Origin: Cytophagaceae bacterium
GTDB lineage: Bacteria > Bacteroidota > Bacteroidia > Cytophagales > Spirosomataceae
DNA: 64,000 nt
NCBI GenBank assembly: GCA_027491315.1
Contig: JAIXWL010000017.1
Span: 150,422 to 214,421 of the forward strand
Direction: 5' to 3'
Of the stretch, positions 46,084 through 54,439 are shown in pieces. The notes beneath the pieces are model-generated. The model was not told the origin of the DNA and made no database searches. It was given only the letters and a program-made list of their open reading frames with translations. Each line of letters opens with the position of its first letter. The first letter of the stretch is position 1. The position numbers and the translations under genes were made by a program.

Positions 46084-47859
46084 ATGTGGCAATTTGTTAA
46101 ATACACCCTGGGAACCATAGTAGGAATGTTTTTATTTCTACTAGTTAGTATCATTTTATTGGTAGGTATTGGTTCAGCCATGAGTTCTTCAGACTCTGAA
46201 TATGAAGTAAAGGAAAATTCAATTTTAAAATTGGATTTGAATCGACCTATGGCCGAAAATGCTTCCAATGAGGATAATCCTTTCTCGGATTTCCCTAATC
46301 CCTTTTTTTCAAGTACAGAAAAAGTAGGTTTAATTCAAATTCTTTCCGCCTTAGAAAGGGCTCGTGTAGATGATAAAATCAAGGGGGTTTATTTAGATGT
46401 TAGTTTTCCGATGGCCGGATATGCTCAACTTTCGGAAATTCGTGATGCTTTAGAAAAATTCAAGAAATCTGGAAAGTTCGTCTATGCTTATTCAAATTCA
46501 TATTCCGAAAAGGCCTATTATTTAGCTTCTGTTTCCAATCAATTATACCTAAATCCGGCTGGTTTATTGGACTTTAATGGAATTTCAGTTCAATATATGT
46601 TCTATAAAAAAGCTTTTGATAAGTTAGAAATCGAACCGATGGTTTTTCGGGTAGGAACGTACAAGTCGGCAGTTGAGCCATTTATTCGTGAGGATATGAG
46701 TCCAGAAAGCAAGGAGCAAAGCTTATCTTTTATTCGATCCATCAATCAAGTAATTTTCAATAAAATATCTCAAAGTAAAGGTATTTCAGTTCCTCGATTG
46801 GATCGAATTGCCGATAGTTTACAAGCCATGAATCCCAATAAGGCAGAAAAATTAGGGATGTTGAAATTGAGTTATTGGGATCAATTTGAATCGGTCTTAA
46901 AAAAGGCTGTAAAAATTGGAGAAAAAGAGAAGTTGACCATGGTTAAACTTTCAGAATATCTTCATGCCAAGAACCCCATACCTGAGGTAGAAGGAACTAA
47001 AAAAATAGCGGTTTTAGTAGCCGAAGGGGAGATTGTCGGAACCCGAGGGGGTGAAGGTTCGATCGGTTCAGATGATTTTGTCAAGGAGCTTCGCAAATTG
47101 CGAGATAACACTTCGGTGAAGGCCATTATTTTACGTATAGATTCACCGGGAGGCTCATCATTGGCCTCAGATATCATGTGGAGAGAAATATTATTGGCAA
47201 AGAAAGTGAAACCTGTCATTGCATCGATGTCGAATTATGCTGCATCAGGAGGATATTATATGGCTATGGGAGCTGATGCTATTGTGGCACAACCAACAAC
47301 CATAACTGGGTCTATTGGTATATTTGCACAATGGTTGAATTTGGATAATTTCTTTAAAAATAAGTTGGGTATTACTCAAGACCATGTCAATACCCATGAC
47401 CATTCCCACTTCCTAAATTCAGCAGGTCAATTAACAGATTTTGAAAAATCCATCATTCAAAATATGGTTAATGAGGGATATGAAAGTTTTACAAGTAAAG
47501 CTGCCTCGGGAAGAAAGATGTCCATAGAAAAATTGAAATCGTTAGCTGGTGGTCGTGTCTGGACGGGTGAACAAGCTAAAAAAATCGGATTAGTTGATGA
47601 ATTAGGCGGTTTAGACAAAGCCATTGCCATAGCTGCGCAAAAGTCGAAATTGAAAGAGGGGGAATATAAAGTAGCTGTTTACCCTAAGGCTAAATCATTT
47701 TTTGAATCAGTATTAGAATCAGCCACCTCTTCCGAGGCCATGGAGCTTCGTTGGGCAAAATCGAATTTGCCTTGGGCAAAATCAGTTTTTGAATTAGATC
47801 GATTGAAAAAGAGGGAAGGCTTTTTAGCTATGATGCCTTACATGATGGAATTGGAATAG
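46084..47859 (+). CDS. sppA: signal peptide peptidase SppA (67-kDa type)
   Basis: SppA is a membrane-bound serine protease that degrades released signal peptides. The 591-residue, two-repeat form matches the E. coli 67K type. There is one N-terminal membrane span (about 10-30). The catalytic dyad is Lys194 (VGTYKSAVEPF, in the first repeat) and Ser388 (SNYAASGGYYMA, in the second). RIDSPGGSSLASD is the conserved oxyanion region. It is alone between ppa and bioB. Confidence 0.94.
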   Translation: MWQFVKYTLGTIVGMFLFLLVSIILLVGIGSAMSSSDSEYEVKENSILKLDLNRPMAENASNEDNPFSDFPNPFFSSTEKVGLIQILSALERARVDDKIKGVYLDVSFPMAGYAQLSEIRDALEKFKKSGKFVYAYSNSYSEKAYYLASVSNQLYLNPAGLLDFNGISVQYMFYKKAFDKLEIEPMVFRVGTYKSAVEPFIREDMSPESKEQSLSFIRSINQVIFNKISQSKGISVPRLDRIADSLQAMNPNKAEKLGMLKLSYWDQFESVLKKAVKIGEKEKLTMVKLSEYLHAKNPIPEVEGTKKIAVLVAEGEIVGTRGGEGSIGSDDFVKELRKLRDNTSVKAIILRIDSPGGSSLASDIMWREILLAKKVKPVIASMSNYAASGGYYMAMGADAIVAQPTTITGSIGIFAQWLNLDNFFKNKLGITQDHVNTHDHSHFLNSAGQLTDFEKSIIQNMVNEGYESFTSKAASGRKMSIEKLKSLAGGRVWTGEQAKKIGLVDELGGLDKAIAIAAQKSKLKEGEYKVAVYPKAKSFFESVLESATSSEAMELRWAKSNLPWAKSVFELDRLKKREGFLAMMPYMMELE

Positions 47860-47908
47860 AGTTTCGTGTTAAAAGATTTTAAAAGTATCTTTGAGTAAAA
47901 TTTGACTT

Positions 47909-48928
47909 ATGATTCGTAATAATTGGACCCGTGCCGAGGTGGAGGCCATTTTTAATCAACCATTTTTAGACTTGGTTTATCAGGCTGCCACCGTTCATCG
48001 TCAATTTCATGATCCCAATGAAGTTCAGATAAGTACGCTACTTTCCATTAAAACAGGAGGTTGTCCAGAGGATTGCTCCTATTGTTCTCAAGCGGCACGA
48101 TACCATACCAATGTGAAAGTCCATAAGTTATTGCCTTATAATGAGGTAATTGCCGCAGCTTTACGCGCTAAAGAAAATGGAAGTTCACGGTTTTGCATGG
48201 GCGCTGCTTGGCGAGAGGTAAGAGATAATTCAGATTTTGATAAAGTTATCGACATGGTGAAGGGGGTAAATTCCCTGGGCATGGAGGTTTGTTGTACCCT
48301 AGGTATGTTGAGTGAACAGCAGGCAGAACGTTTGAAAGAAGCGGGATTGTATGCTTATAATCATAATATTGATACAAGTGAAGAATATTATGATGATGTT
48401 ATTTCCACACGTACCTATGACGATCGTTTGGAGACATTAGGCAATGTTCGTAAGGCAAAAATTTCTGTATGTTCGGGAGGTATTATTGGCATGGGTGAAA
48501 GCGTGGATGATCGCATTGGTATGCTATTGACATTAGCAAATTTGCCAGAGCATCCAGAATCTGTTCCTGTGAATAATTTGGTGCCCGTGGAAGGAACACC
48601 ATTCGAAAATCAAAAGACAGCTTCTGTTTGGGAATTGGTGCGAGTGATTGCTACGGCTAGGATTATGATGCCTAAATCGGCAGTTCGTCTATCTGCGGGA
48701 AGATTGGAATTGAATTATGAAGGACAAGCATTCTGTTTTATGGCAGGGGCTAATTCGATTTTTTCTGGCGATGTATTATTGACAACACCTAATCCTGATG
48801 CTAAATCTGATGCTGAATTGTTTCAGATTTTAAATATTAAGCCAAAGGAGGCCTTCAAAGATGCGAAGAAACAAGGAATAGAGTTTAATCAAATCCCTAG
48901 TGCACAGGGATTAGAACATTCTCATTAA
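47909..48928 (+). CDS. bioB: biotin synthase BioB
   Basis: BioB is a radical SAM enzyme that inserts sulfur into dethiobiotin. The 339-residue length is normal. The radical SAM cluster is held by Cys52, Cys56 and Cys59 ([12 protein letters not shown]). [23 protein letters not shown] and SAGRLEL with the [2Fe-2S] arginine are also seen. No other bio gene is adjacent. A TATCTTTG box at 47886-47893 is a candidate -7 element, and a strong terminator follows. Confidence 0.96.
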   Translation: MIRNNWTRAEVEAIFNQPFLDLVYQAATVHRQFHDPNEVQISTLLSIKTGGCPEDCSYCSQAARYHTNVKVHKLLPYNEVIAAALRAKENGSSRFCMGAAWREVRDNSDFDKVIDMVKGVNSLGMEVCCTLGMLSEQQAERLKEAGLYAYNHNIDTSEEYYDDVISTRTYDDRLETLGNVRKAKISVCSGGIIGMGESVDDRIGMLLTLANLPEHPESVPVNNLVPVEGTPFENQKTASVWELVRVIATARIMMPKSAVRLSAGRLELNYEGQAFCFMAGANSIFSGDVLLTTPNPDAKSDAELFQILNIKPKEAFKDAKKQGIEFNQIPSAQGLEHSH

Positions 48929-48948
48929 GATTAAGGTAATTTGTATAG

Positions 48949-48979
48949 GGCCGGGATTTTAATCCCGGCCTTTTTTATT
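48949..48979 (+). terminator. rho-independent terminator of bioB
   Basis: Arms GGCCGGGATT (48949-48958) and AATCCCGGCC (48961-48970) with a two-base loop are followed by TTTTTTATTT. Its core GGATTTTAATCC is identical to the core of the palindromes in the array that begins six bases later. Confidence 0.9.
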
Positions 48980-48982
48980 TTA

Positions 48983-49508
48983 TAGCCATGGATTTTAATC
49001 CATGGCATCATAGATCTCTCTAGCTGAGTTTGTATTAATCAATTTTCATTACCTAGCCATGGATTTAAATCCATGGCTGCATCCATGACTCTATCCATTT
49101 CATTTTGTTGGGGAGATTTCAATCTATGGCATTAAAGATCTCTCTAGTTGGGTTTGTATTAATCAATTTTCATTTCCCAGCCATGGATTTTAATCCATGG
49201 CTACATCCATGGCTGCATCCATGACTCGATCGAATTCATTTTGTTGGGGAGATTTCAATCCATGGCATCAAAGATCTCTCTATCTGGTTTTGTATTAATC
49301 AATTTTCATTACCTAGCCATGGATTTTAATCCATGGCTACGTCCATGGCAGCATCCATAGCTGCATCCATGACTCGATCGAATTCATTTTGTTGGGGAGA
49401 TTTCAATCCATGGCATCAAAGATGTCTCTATCTGGGTTTGTATTAATCAATTTTCATTTCCTAGCCATGGATTTTAATCCATGGCTACATCCATGGCTGC
49501 ATCCATGA
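48983..49508 (-). repeat. tandem array of palindrome-containing units at the 3' end of a transposase gene
   Basis: Five copies of a 22-base palindrome (core CCATGGATTTTAATCCATGG; one copy has TTTAAA in the centre) start at 48985, 49056, 49180, 49316 and 49464. A conserved 20-base block TGTATTAATCAATTTTCATT precedes the last four by 25 bases, at 49031, 49155, 49291 and 49439, so unit lengths are 124, 136 and 148. The 12-base steps come from one, two or three copies of a 12-mer like CTGCATCCATGA after each palindrome. Each unit also carries a piece (ATTTTGTTGGGGAGATTTCA) similar to the 3' coding end of the adjacent transposase gene. This array fills the only gap longer than 300 bases. Confidence 0.92.
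49464..49485. repeat. palindrome containing the transposase stop codon
   Basis: The fifth palindrome of the array reads GCC ATG GAT TAA on the minus strand, so it supplies the last Met-Asp and the TAA stop of the transposase gene. Two 12-mers follow on the plus strand (49485-49496, 49497-49508), encoding Ala-Met-Asp repeats in the protein. Confidence 0.9.
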
Positions 49509-49920
49509 CTCTATCCATTTCGTCTTGTTTGGGAGATTTCAAACCATGATGTACATGCTGATTTTTAATATAATCATAAACCTTTTTCAAAGCCCATTTT
49601 GAAACTGAAAATGCAGCATATCCTGCCTGCCATTCAAGTTTTGCTTGTAAGGAATATTCTAAATTAATGTACCTAGAACTACTTCCTTTTATCTGTTTGA
49701 TAATGGATGAAATGGATTTAGTTGAGCAAATAGAAAATAAACAATGAATGTGATCTGGCATGGAATTGGTGATGATGGGTTGACAATTCATCTTTTCCAA
49801 CTCCAAATGAATATGCTTTAATAGGGCATCTTTCAAGTCAGGAAAGATAAGCGGCTCCCTTTTTTTTGTAGCCCATACCGCATGTACATAAATTTTTACC
49901 AAAGACCCCGGCATCTTCAT
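49474..49920 (-). CDS. IS200-like / REP-associated tyrosine transposase
   Basis: A 148-residue Y1-type (HUH) transposase. The first strand YVHAVWATKKREPLI, the metal-binding His57-x-His59 in SMPDHIHCLF, and the C-terminal WQAGYAAFSVS followed by KKVYDYIKNQHVHHG with the likely nucleophile Tyr117 are all present. These enzymes cut single-stranded DNA at hairpins. Known relatives continue about 25 residues past the NQ..HH motif; here the protein instead ends in DEMDRVMDAAMDVAMD, encoded by the palindromic array. The gene may be active with a replaced tail or a 3'-truncated remnant. An 8-bp hairpin (49971-49997) lies upstream. Confidence 0.85.
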   Translation of the reverse strand: MKMPGSLVKIYVHAVWATKKREPLIFPDLKDALLKHIHLELEKMNCQPIITNSMPDHIHCLFSICSTKSISSIIKQIKGSSSRYINLEYSLQAKLEWQAGYAAFSVSKWALKKVYDYIKNQHVHHGLKSPKQDEMDRVMDAAMDVAMD

Positions 49921-49970
49921 GAAATTTTATCAGCGCAATATCATGAATACAAAAAAAGTTCACAATCTAC

Positions 49971-49997
49971 TATTTGATAAATTCCATGAATCAAATA
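49971..49997. repeat. short hairpin upstream of the transposase gene
   Basis: Arms TATTTGAT (49971-49978) and ATCAAATA (49990-49997) flank an 11-base loop, about 50 bases before the transposase start. IS200-like elements carry a subterminal hairpin at the left end; this is a candidate, but the sequence is unlike the CCATGG palindromes at the other end. Confidence 0.4.
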
Positions 49998-50009
49998 ATT
50001 GCTTAGAAA

Positions 50010-50447
50010 TTAATCTTCTAGCAAAACTTTCGACATAGTATAATGTTGTATTTCTTCAAAAAGGAGATAGGATTCTTTTACTATTTGATAACCTATGCTT
50101 TGATAAAATGGGACTGCATTTTCTCGAGCCTCTAGAATAATTTCCTTCCAATGATTCTCGATAGCCTTATGTTCAAGATATTTCATAATTTGCTTACCAA
50201 TGCCCTTGCCTTGTTGAGAACTATCCACTGCCACACATCGAACTTGCCCTTGAAGAGGACTTGATTTATGCATTCTTGCAACTCCTAAAACTTGTTTGTT
50301 TTCTATGGCAAATACATGAATGGCATCCTGATCATCTGGTAGATGCTCAGATCCTGCAGCTTGATTCCAAGGTTCACGCAAAATCTTATATCGAAGCAAA
50401 AAATAAGCTTCCCATTCTTCAGGATTTTGTGGACTGCGTATTTCCAT
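50010..50447 (-). CDS. GNAT-family N-acetyltransferase
   Basis: A 145-residue GNAT protein. The acetyl-CoA pyrophosphate-binding loop is Gln79-Gly-Lys-Gly-Ile-Gly84 in SSQQGKGIGKQIMKYLE, preceded by the beta4 strand VRCVAVD. YLLRYKILREPWNQ at the N-terminus and YQSIGYQ near the end are typical of a subgroup often annotated ElaA- or YitI-like. The acceptor is unknown. It lies downstream of rny on the same strand, separated by a palindrome that may end the rny transcript. Confidence 0.85.
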   Translation of the reverse strand: MEIRSPQNPEEWEAYFLLRYKILREPWNQAAGSEHLPDDQDAIHVFAIENKQVLGVARMHKSSPLQGQVRCVAVDSSQQGKGIGKQIMKYLEHKAIENHWKEIILEARENAVPFYQSIGYQIVKESYLLFEEIQHYTMSKVLLED

Positions 50448-50467
50448 AAAAATAGGGTGAAAAATGT

Positions 50468-50500
50468 AACGCTGTCAAGGTTTTAAACCTTGACAGCGTT
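50468..50500. repeat. perfect 33-base palindrome with single-base centre
   Basis: Arms of 16 bases (left AACGCTGTCAAGGTTT, right its exact reverse complement) flank a single T at 50484. It lies between rny and the acetyltransferase. On the minus strand ACATTTTT follows, so it may act as the rny terminator. Its design matches the palindrome at 25709-25743. Confidence 0.85.
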
Positions 50501-50583
50501 GAAAATTTAAACCGAAAATATCCGAATTTGGCCTATCAACCAATCAATATATTGATTATTTAGTTCAATAATCTACTACTAGA

Positions 50584-52161
50584 TTATTTAGCAAAATTGA
50601 CAGCTCGCATTTCTCGAATAACTGTCACCTTGATTTGACCAGGATATTGCATTTCCTTCTCAATTTTTTGAGAAATATCAAAGGATAGATTAGAAGCCTT
50701 CTCATCACTCACGTTTTCCGAATCAACCATGATTCTTAGCTCGCGGCCAGCTTGAATAGCATAGCACTTCTGTACTCCATCAAAGGAGGTCGCTAATGCT
50801 TCTAAATCACGTAACCGCTTCATATATGACTCCATCATTTCACGACGGGCCCCAGGTCTTGAACCTGATATCGCATCACATACTTGAATGATGGGTGATA
50901 TCATTGATGTCATTTCAATTTCATCGTGGTGAGCGCCAATAGCATTACAAACCTCAGGATGCTCCTTGTATTTTTGAGCCAATTCCATACCTAATAATGC
51001 GTGAGGTAATTCAGGCTCTTCATGCCAAACCTTTCCAATATCATGCAATAAACCAGCTCGCTTGGCCAACTTAGCATTTAATCCTAATTCAGCCGCCATG
51101 GTAGCGCATAACTTGGCCACTTCACGGGAGTGTTGCAATAGGTTTTGACCATAAGAAGATCTGAACCTCATTCGGCCAATCATTTTAATTAATTCTGGAT
51201 GCAATCCATGAATACCCAAATCAATCACTGTTTTTTCTCCAATCTCAATGATTTCATCTTCAATATTCTTCTTCGTCTTATTGACAACCTCTTCGATACG
51301 AGCCGGATGGATACGACCATCTTGAACTAAGCGGTGAAGCGACAATCGGGCAATCTCTCTACGAACTGGATCGAAGCCTGAGATGATAATGGCTTCAGGT
51401 GTATCATCAACAATAAACTCAACTCCAGTAGCGGCCTCTAAGGCACGAATATTTCTACCTTCCCTTCCAATGATTTTTCCTTTAACATCATCCGATTCAA
51501 TGTTGAAAACTGATACGCAGTTTTCAATCGCATTTTCAGCTGCTGTACGTTGGATGGTTTCGATAACGACTTTTTTAGCCTCTTTAGTAGCTGTTAATTT
51601 AGCCTCCTCAATAGCTTGTTTTACCAATGAACTTGCCTTACTTTCAGCTTCTGCTTTTAAAGCATCCATGATTTGTTGGCGCGCCTCATCAGCTGATAAA
51701 CCCGCAATTTTTTCCAATTGACTAATTTGATTAGCCAACATTGCCTCAGCTTCTAATCGCTTTTTCTCAACGTCCTCTAATTTCTTGCGGTAATTTTCCT
51801 CTTTGGATTGTAAACTTTGCTTTTGAGATTGTAAGTCTTGATCAGCCTGTCTTTGTTGCTCTTGTTGTTGAGCCAATTGACGCTCCTTCTCCCGTAATTT
51901 TTGCTCATTTTCTAGCAAAATACCCTTTTTGTTTTGAGTCTCTTCCTCAAATTCAGCTCTCAAGCGAAGGAAATTTTCCTTTGCTTCTAACATACGGTCT
52001 TTCTTAAGATTTTCGGCAGAGATTTCTGCATTTTTGAGGATGTCCTCCGCCTTTCTTTTGGCATCGTCCTCTATGTTTTTATTCACCTTAGAAAAGAATA
52101 CTTTTCCAGTAAATACACCACCCGCTAAAAAAACGATGGCTATAACTATTTCTATTATCAT
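50584..52161 (-). CDS. rny: ribonuclease Y
   Basis: RNase Y is a membrane-anchored endoribonuclease that starts mRNA decay. The 525-residue protein has an N-terminal membrane span (about 2-18), a long coiled coil (about 25-200), a KH domain with [11 protein letters not shown] (232-242), and an HD domain with His373-Asp374 in [11 protein letters not shown]. Length and order match the family. It follows zapA by 57 bases on the same strand. Confidence 0.96.
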   Translation of the reverse strand: MIIEIVIAIVFLAGGVFTGKVFFSKVNKNIEDDAKRKAEDILKNAEISAENLKKDRMLEAKENFLRLRAEFEEETQNKKGILLENEQKLREKERQLAQQQEQQRQADQDLQSQKQSLQSKEENYRKKLEDVEKKRLEAEAMLANQISQLEKIAGLSADEARQQIMDALKAEAESKASSLVKQAIEEAKLTATKEAKKVVIETIQRTAAENAIENCVSVFNIESDDVKGKIIGREGRNIRALEAATGVEFIVDDTPEAIIISGFDPVRREIARLSLHRLVQDGRIHPARIEEVVNKTKKNIEDEIIEIGEKTVIDLGIHGLHPELIKMIGRMRFRSSYGQNLLQHSREVAKLCATMAAELGLNAKLAKRAGLLHDIGKVWHEEPELPHALLGMELAQKYKEHPEVCNAIGAHHDEIEMTSMISPIIQVCDAISGSRPGARREMMESYMKRLRDLEALATSFDGVQKCYAIQAGRELRIMVDSENVSDEKASNLSFDISQKIEKEMQYPGQIKVTVIREMRAVNFAK

Positions 52162-52218
52162 GGAACCTATGGGTTTATGTACTTTGGTTCCGTACTTACT
52201 GAATCAAGAAAAAGGGGA

Positions 52219-52509
52219 TTATAAGGCGTAAATTTCAGTCAATTCTAACAATTGCTTGTTTTCATTCAGTATGTTGGACTCTAATGAACGATGCTGTTCA
52301 TCAAATTTTATGCCACACATGGCTAAATCCAAGGCTACCAAAGCCATTACGGCACTTGGATCTGAACTATTTGTCTGTTGTTCATAGTATTTGACTAATC
52401 TGTTCACCAAATTGGCGGCATTCCTTACGCAGGCCTCTTCTTGTGGATCAACCTTCATTGCGATGGTTTGAATGCCCAAAATTAGATTACATGGTAGGTT
52501 TTGGCTCAT
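52219..52509 (-). CDS. zapA: cell division protein ZapA
   Basis: ZapA binds and bundles FtsZ protofilaments at mid-cell. The 96-residue protein shows the family pattern: a short beta N-terminal part with LGIQTIAMKVDPQEEACVRNA, then a helical coiled coil with ALVALDLAM. Its start overlaps the stop of the preceding coiled-coil gene by four bases (ATGA type), so the two are translationally coupled. rny follows. Confidence 0.88.
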   Translation of the reverse strand: MSQNLPCNLILGIQTIAMKVDPQEEACVRNAANLVNRLVKYYEQQTNSSDPSAVMALVALDLAMCGIKFDEQHRSLESNILNENKQLLELTEIYAL

Positions 52510-52835
52510 GGTTGACGCAATTGCTCAATACACTGATCTATTTTTACGATATATTCGTCTAACTTTTCCTTCAGTTCAGCAGTCGGCACCGCTGTGTTAT
52601 CTGTATTAACTACAATTTTAACAATTTTATCTGATTTTTTAAAGTTTTTCTCCAATTCTTTTAAACGCCTCTGCGACCGATTAAGCTCCTCAGTTTTGAT
52701 ATCTAGCTTATCTTGTACCAAGCGTAATTGTTGAGCCAATTCACGAATCGTTCCTTCATTTTCCTGCAAACGAGTAACCATCTGACTGATTTTTAGTCGG
52801 AGGCTCAAGTATTGCATTTTAATGTCCTGCTTCAT
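52506..52835 (-). CDS. small coiled-coil protein coupled to zapA
   Basis: A 109-residue protein predicted to be almost wholly helical: heptad repeats from about 10 to 65 (LRLKISQMVTRLQENEGTI onward), then a short linker and a second helix (about 80-106). No enzyme motif is present. It resembles the small protein found just upstream of zapA in many Bacteroidota, probably a division factor of ZapB-like design; that is inference from position and shape. It overlaps zapA by four bases. Confidence 0.7.
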   Translation of the reverse strand: MKQDIKMQYLSLRLKISQMVTRLQENEGTIRELAQQLRLVQDKLDIKTEELNRSQRRLKELEKNFKKSDKIVKIVVNTDNTAVPTAELKEKLDEYIVKIDQCIEQLRQP

Positions 52836-52851
52836 GAACGGAAGAAAATTA

Positions 52852-54351
52852 TCAATTTCTTAGTCTAGGTTTCAAGCCTCTCCACTGGAACTCTTTCACA
52901 CATAGAAAAACTAAAAGTACAAATAATCCAGTATTTTGGGTAAAGAACTTAGGTAGTGGAATCTGACTTAGGTATGAACCTGAATAGATGGCTAGGGCTC
53001 CCAGGCTTAAATAGACCAATGCCCCCTTCCAACGATAGGGTGCTGGATCATAGTATTGTCCTCCCGCATAGCATAACAGGGTCATGGTCATACTAGACAA
53101 TAGAAACGAATAGGCACAGGCCATATATCCATAGCTAGGTATCCAATAGATATTCCCCAAGATGGTAACCGCTAATCCAACCAAGGTAATAATGGTTCCC
53201 ATATAGGTCTTATTCGTTTGTTTGAACCATACGGATTGCGTGTAATAGATACCCAAAAATAAATTCGCCAGCAATAAAATAGGGACAACATCTATACCTT
53301 CCCAATAAATGGCTTTTTTAAGAAATAACTTTTGAATCCAAAATAAATTGGAAGAAACACCTACCCATAAAATGGTGCAAACGATCACAAACCAATGCGT
53401 CACCAAGGCTAAATTTTCTTTGTTGTTCGCATTGTTTTTCTTTCCAAGAAAAAAGGGTTCTGCAGAATATTTGAATGCTTGAATCGCTAAGCTCATGAAT
53501 ACTGAAAGCTTATAGCAATTGCCATAAATTCCCAAGGCATCCTGGGAACTTTGACCTGGATAAAAATCTTCAGGCAGATATTCCTCCAATAATAACCTGT
53601 CAAACATCACATTGAACATAGCGGCTAAACTCATGAACATGATCGGATAGGAGTAAATCCAAAGCGATTTAAATTCTTTCCAATCCCATTCCCAACGATA
53701 TGATTTGAATTCTGTACCTAACCAATAAAATAAACTTGCATTGGCAATTAAATTGGCCATAAAAATATATCCTGCTCCAATGGAAGGGTCATATAAATCT
53801 CGTAAAAAATGTGGCCAAGTACCTCCCCAAATGCCATCATGTAAAGGTTTTAAACCGACTAAGAAAAATAAGTTTAAACCTACATTGATTAAAATAGATA
53901 TGATTTTGGCTAGTACGAATTTCTTAATCTTTTGTTCCAACCTTAATCTTGCAAAGGGGATGGCCGTTATTGCGTCAATGGCCAAAATGAGAGCCAGCCA
54001 TTTGAGAAAAATACCTTTCCCTGCATAACCTAGCTGTGCCATTAATGGCTCAGAAAATAGAAATAAAATAAGGGTAAACAAGCCTGAAGTGATGATGATA
54101 GCCGATAAAATCAGGTTGTAATATTTCTGAGGAGCCTCTTTCGCAAAGCGGAAATAAGCGGTTTCCATGCCGTACATGTAGACAATGTTGGCAATGGCCA
54201 TATATCCATACAGCTTGACATTGATGCCTAATTCAGCAGGTAAAAATGCCCATGTATGTACAAATACCAGTAAAAAATTGAGCGAACGACCTAAGATGGT
54301 ACTGAATCCGTAGGAAAGGGTCTCGCCTGCTAATTTTTTGAGTATGGACAT
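52852..54351 (-). CDS. polysaccharide biosynthesis flippase (MATE/MVF superfamily)
   Basis: A 499-residue integral membrane protein with about 13-14 hydrophobic segments. It starts SILKKLAGETLSYGFSTILGR, the typical N-terminus of O-antigen flippase-like (Wzx/RfbX, PST) proteins, and contains YGMETAYFRFAKEAP. It should move lipid-linked oligosaccharide across the inner membrane. It stands 17 bases upstream of the zapA pair on the same strand and is distant from the glycosyltransferase cluster, so its substrate is not clear from context. Confidence 0.86.
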   Translation of the reverse strand: MSILKKLAGETLSYGFSTILGRSLNFLLVFVHTWAFLPAELGINVKLYGYMAIANIVYMYGMETAYFRFAKEAPQKYYNLILSAIIITSGLFTLILFLFSEPLMAQLGYAGKGIFLKWLALILAIDAITAIPFARLRLEQKIKKFVLAKIISILINVGLNLFFLVGLKPLHDGIWGGTWPHFLRDLYDPSIGAGYIFMANLIANASLFYWLGTEFKSYRWEWDWKEFKSLWIYSYPIMFMSLAAMFNVMFDRLLLEEYLPEDFYPGQSSQDALGIYGNCYKLSVFMSLAIQAFKYSAEPFFLGKKNNANNKENLALVTHWFVIVCTILWVGVSSNLFWIQKLFLKKAIYWEGIDVVPILLLANLFLGIYYTQSVWFKQTNKTYMGTIITLVGLAVTILGNIYWIPSYGYMACAYSFLLSSMTMTLLCYAGGQYYDPAPYRWKGALVYLSLGALAIYSGSYLSQIPLPKFFTQNTGLFVLLVFLCVKEFQWRGLKPRLRN

Positions 54352-54439
54352 AGGTTGATGTTACCAAAAACCAAAGTTACATTTTTTAATCAGGAATGAA
54401 GGGTGCTTGAATAGATTTAAGTAGGGTCAAGACCTTTTA

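Noticed and set aside
48983..49508. Repeat array as a possible CRISPR
   Set aside because: Unit spacing is uneven (71, 124, 136 and 148 bases), the sequence between palindromes is itself repeated rather than unique, and no cas gene is near.
51383..51721. Plus-strand open frame inside rny
   Set aside because: Antisense shadow of the RNase Y KH and coiled-coil region.
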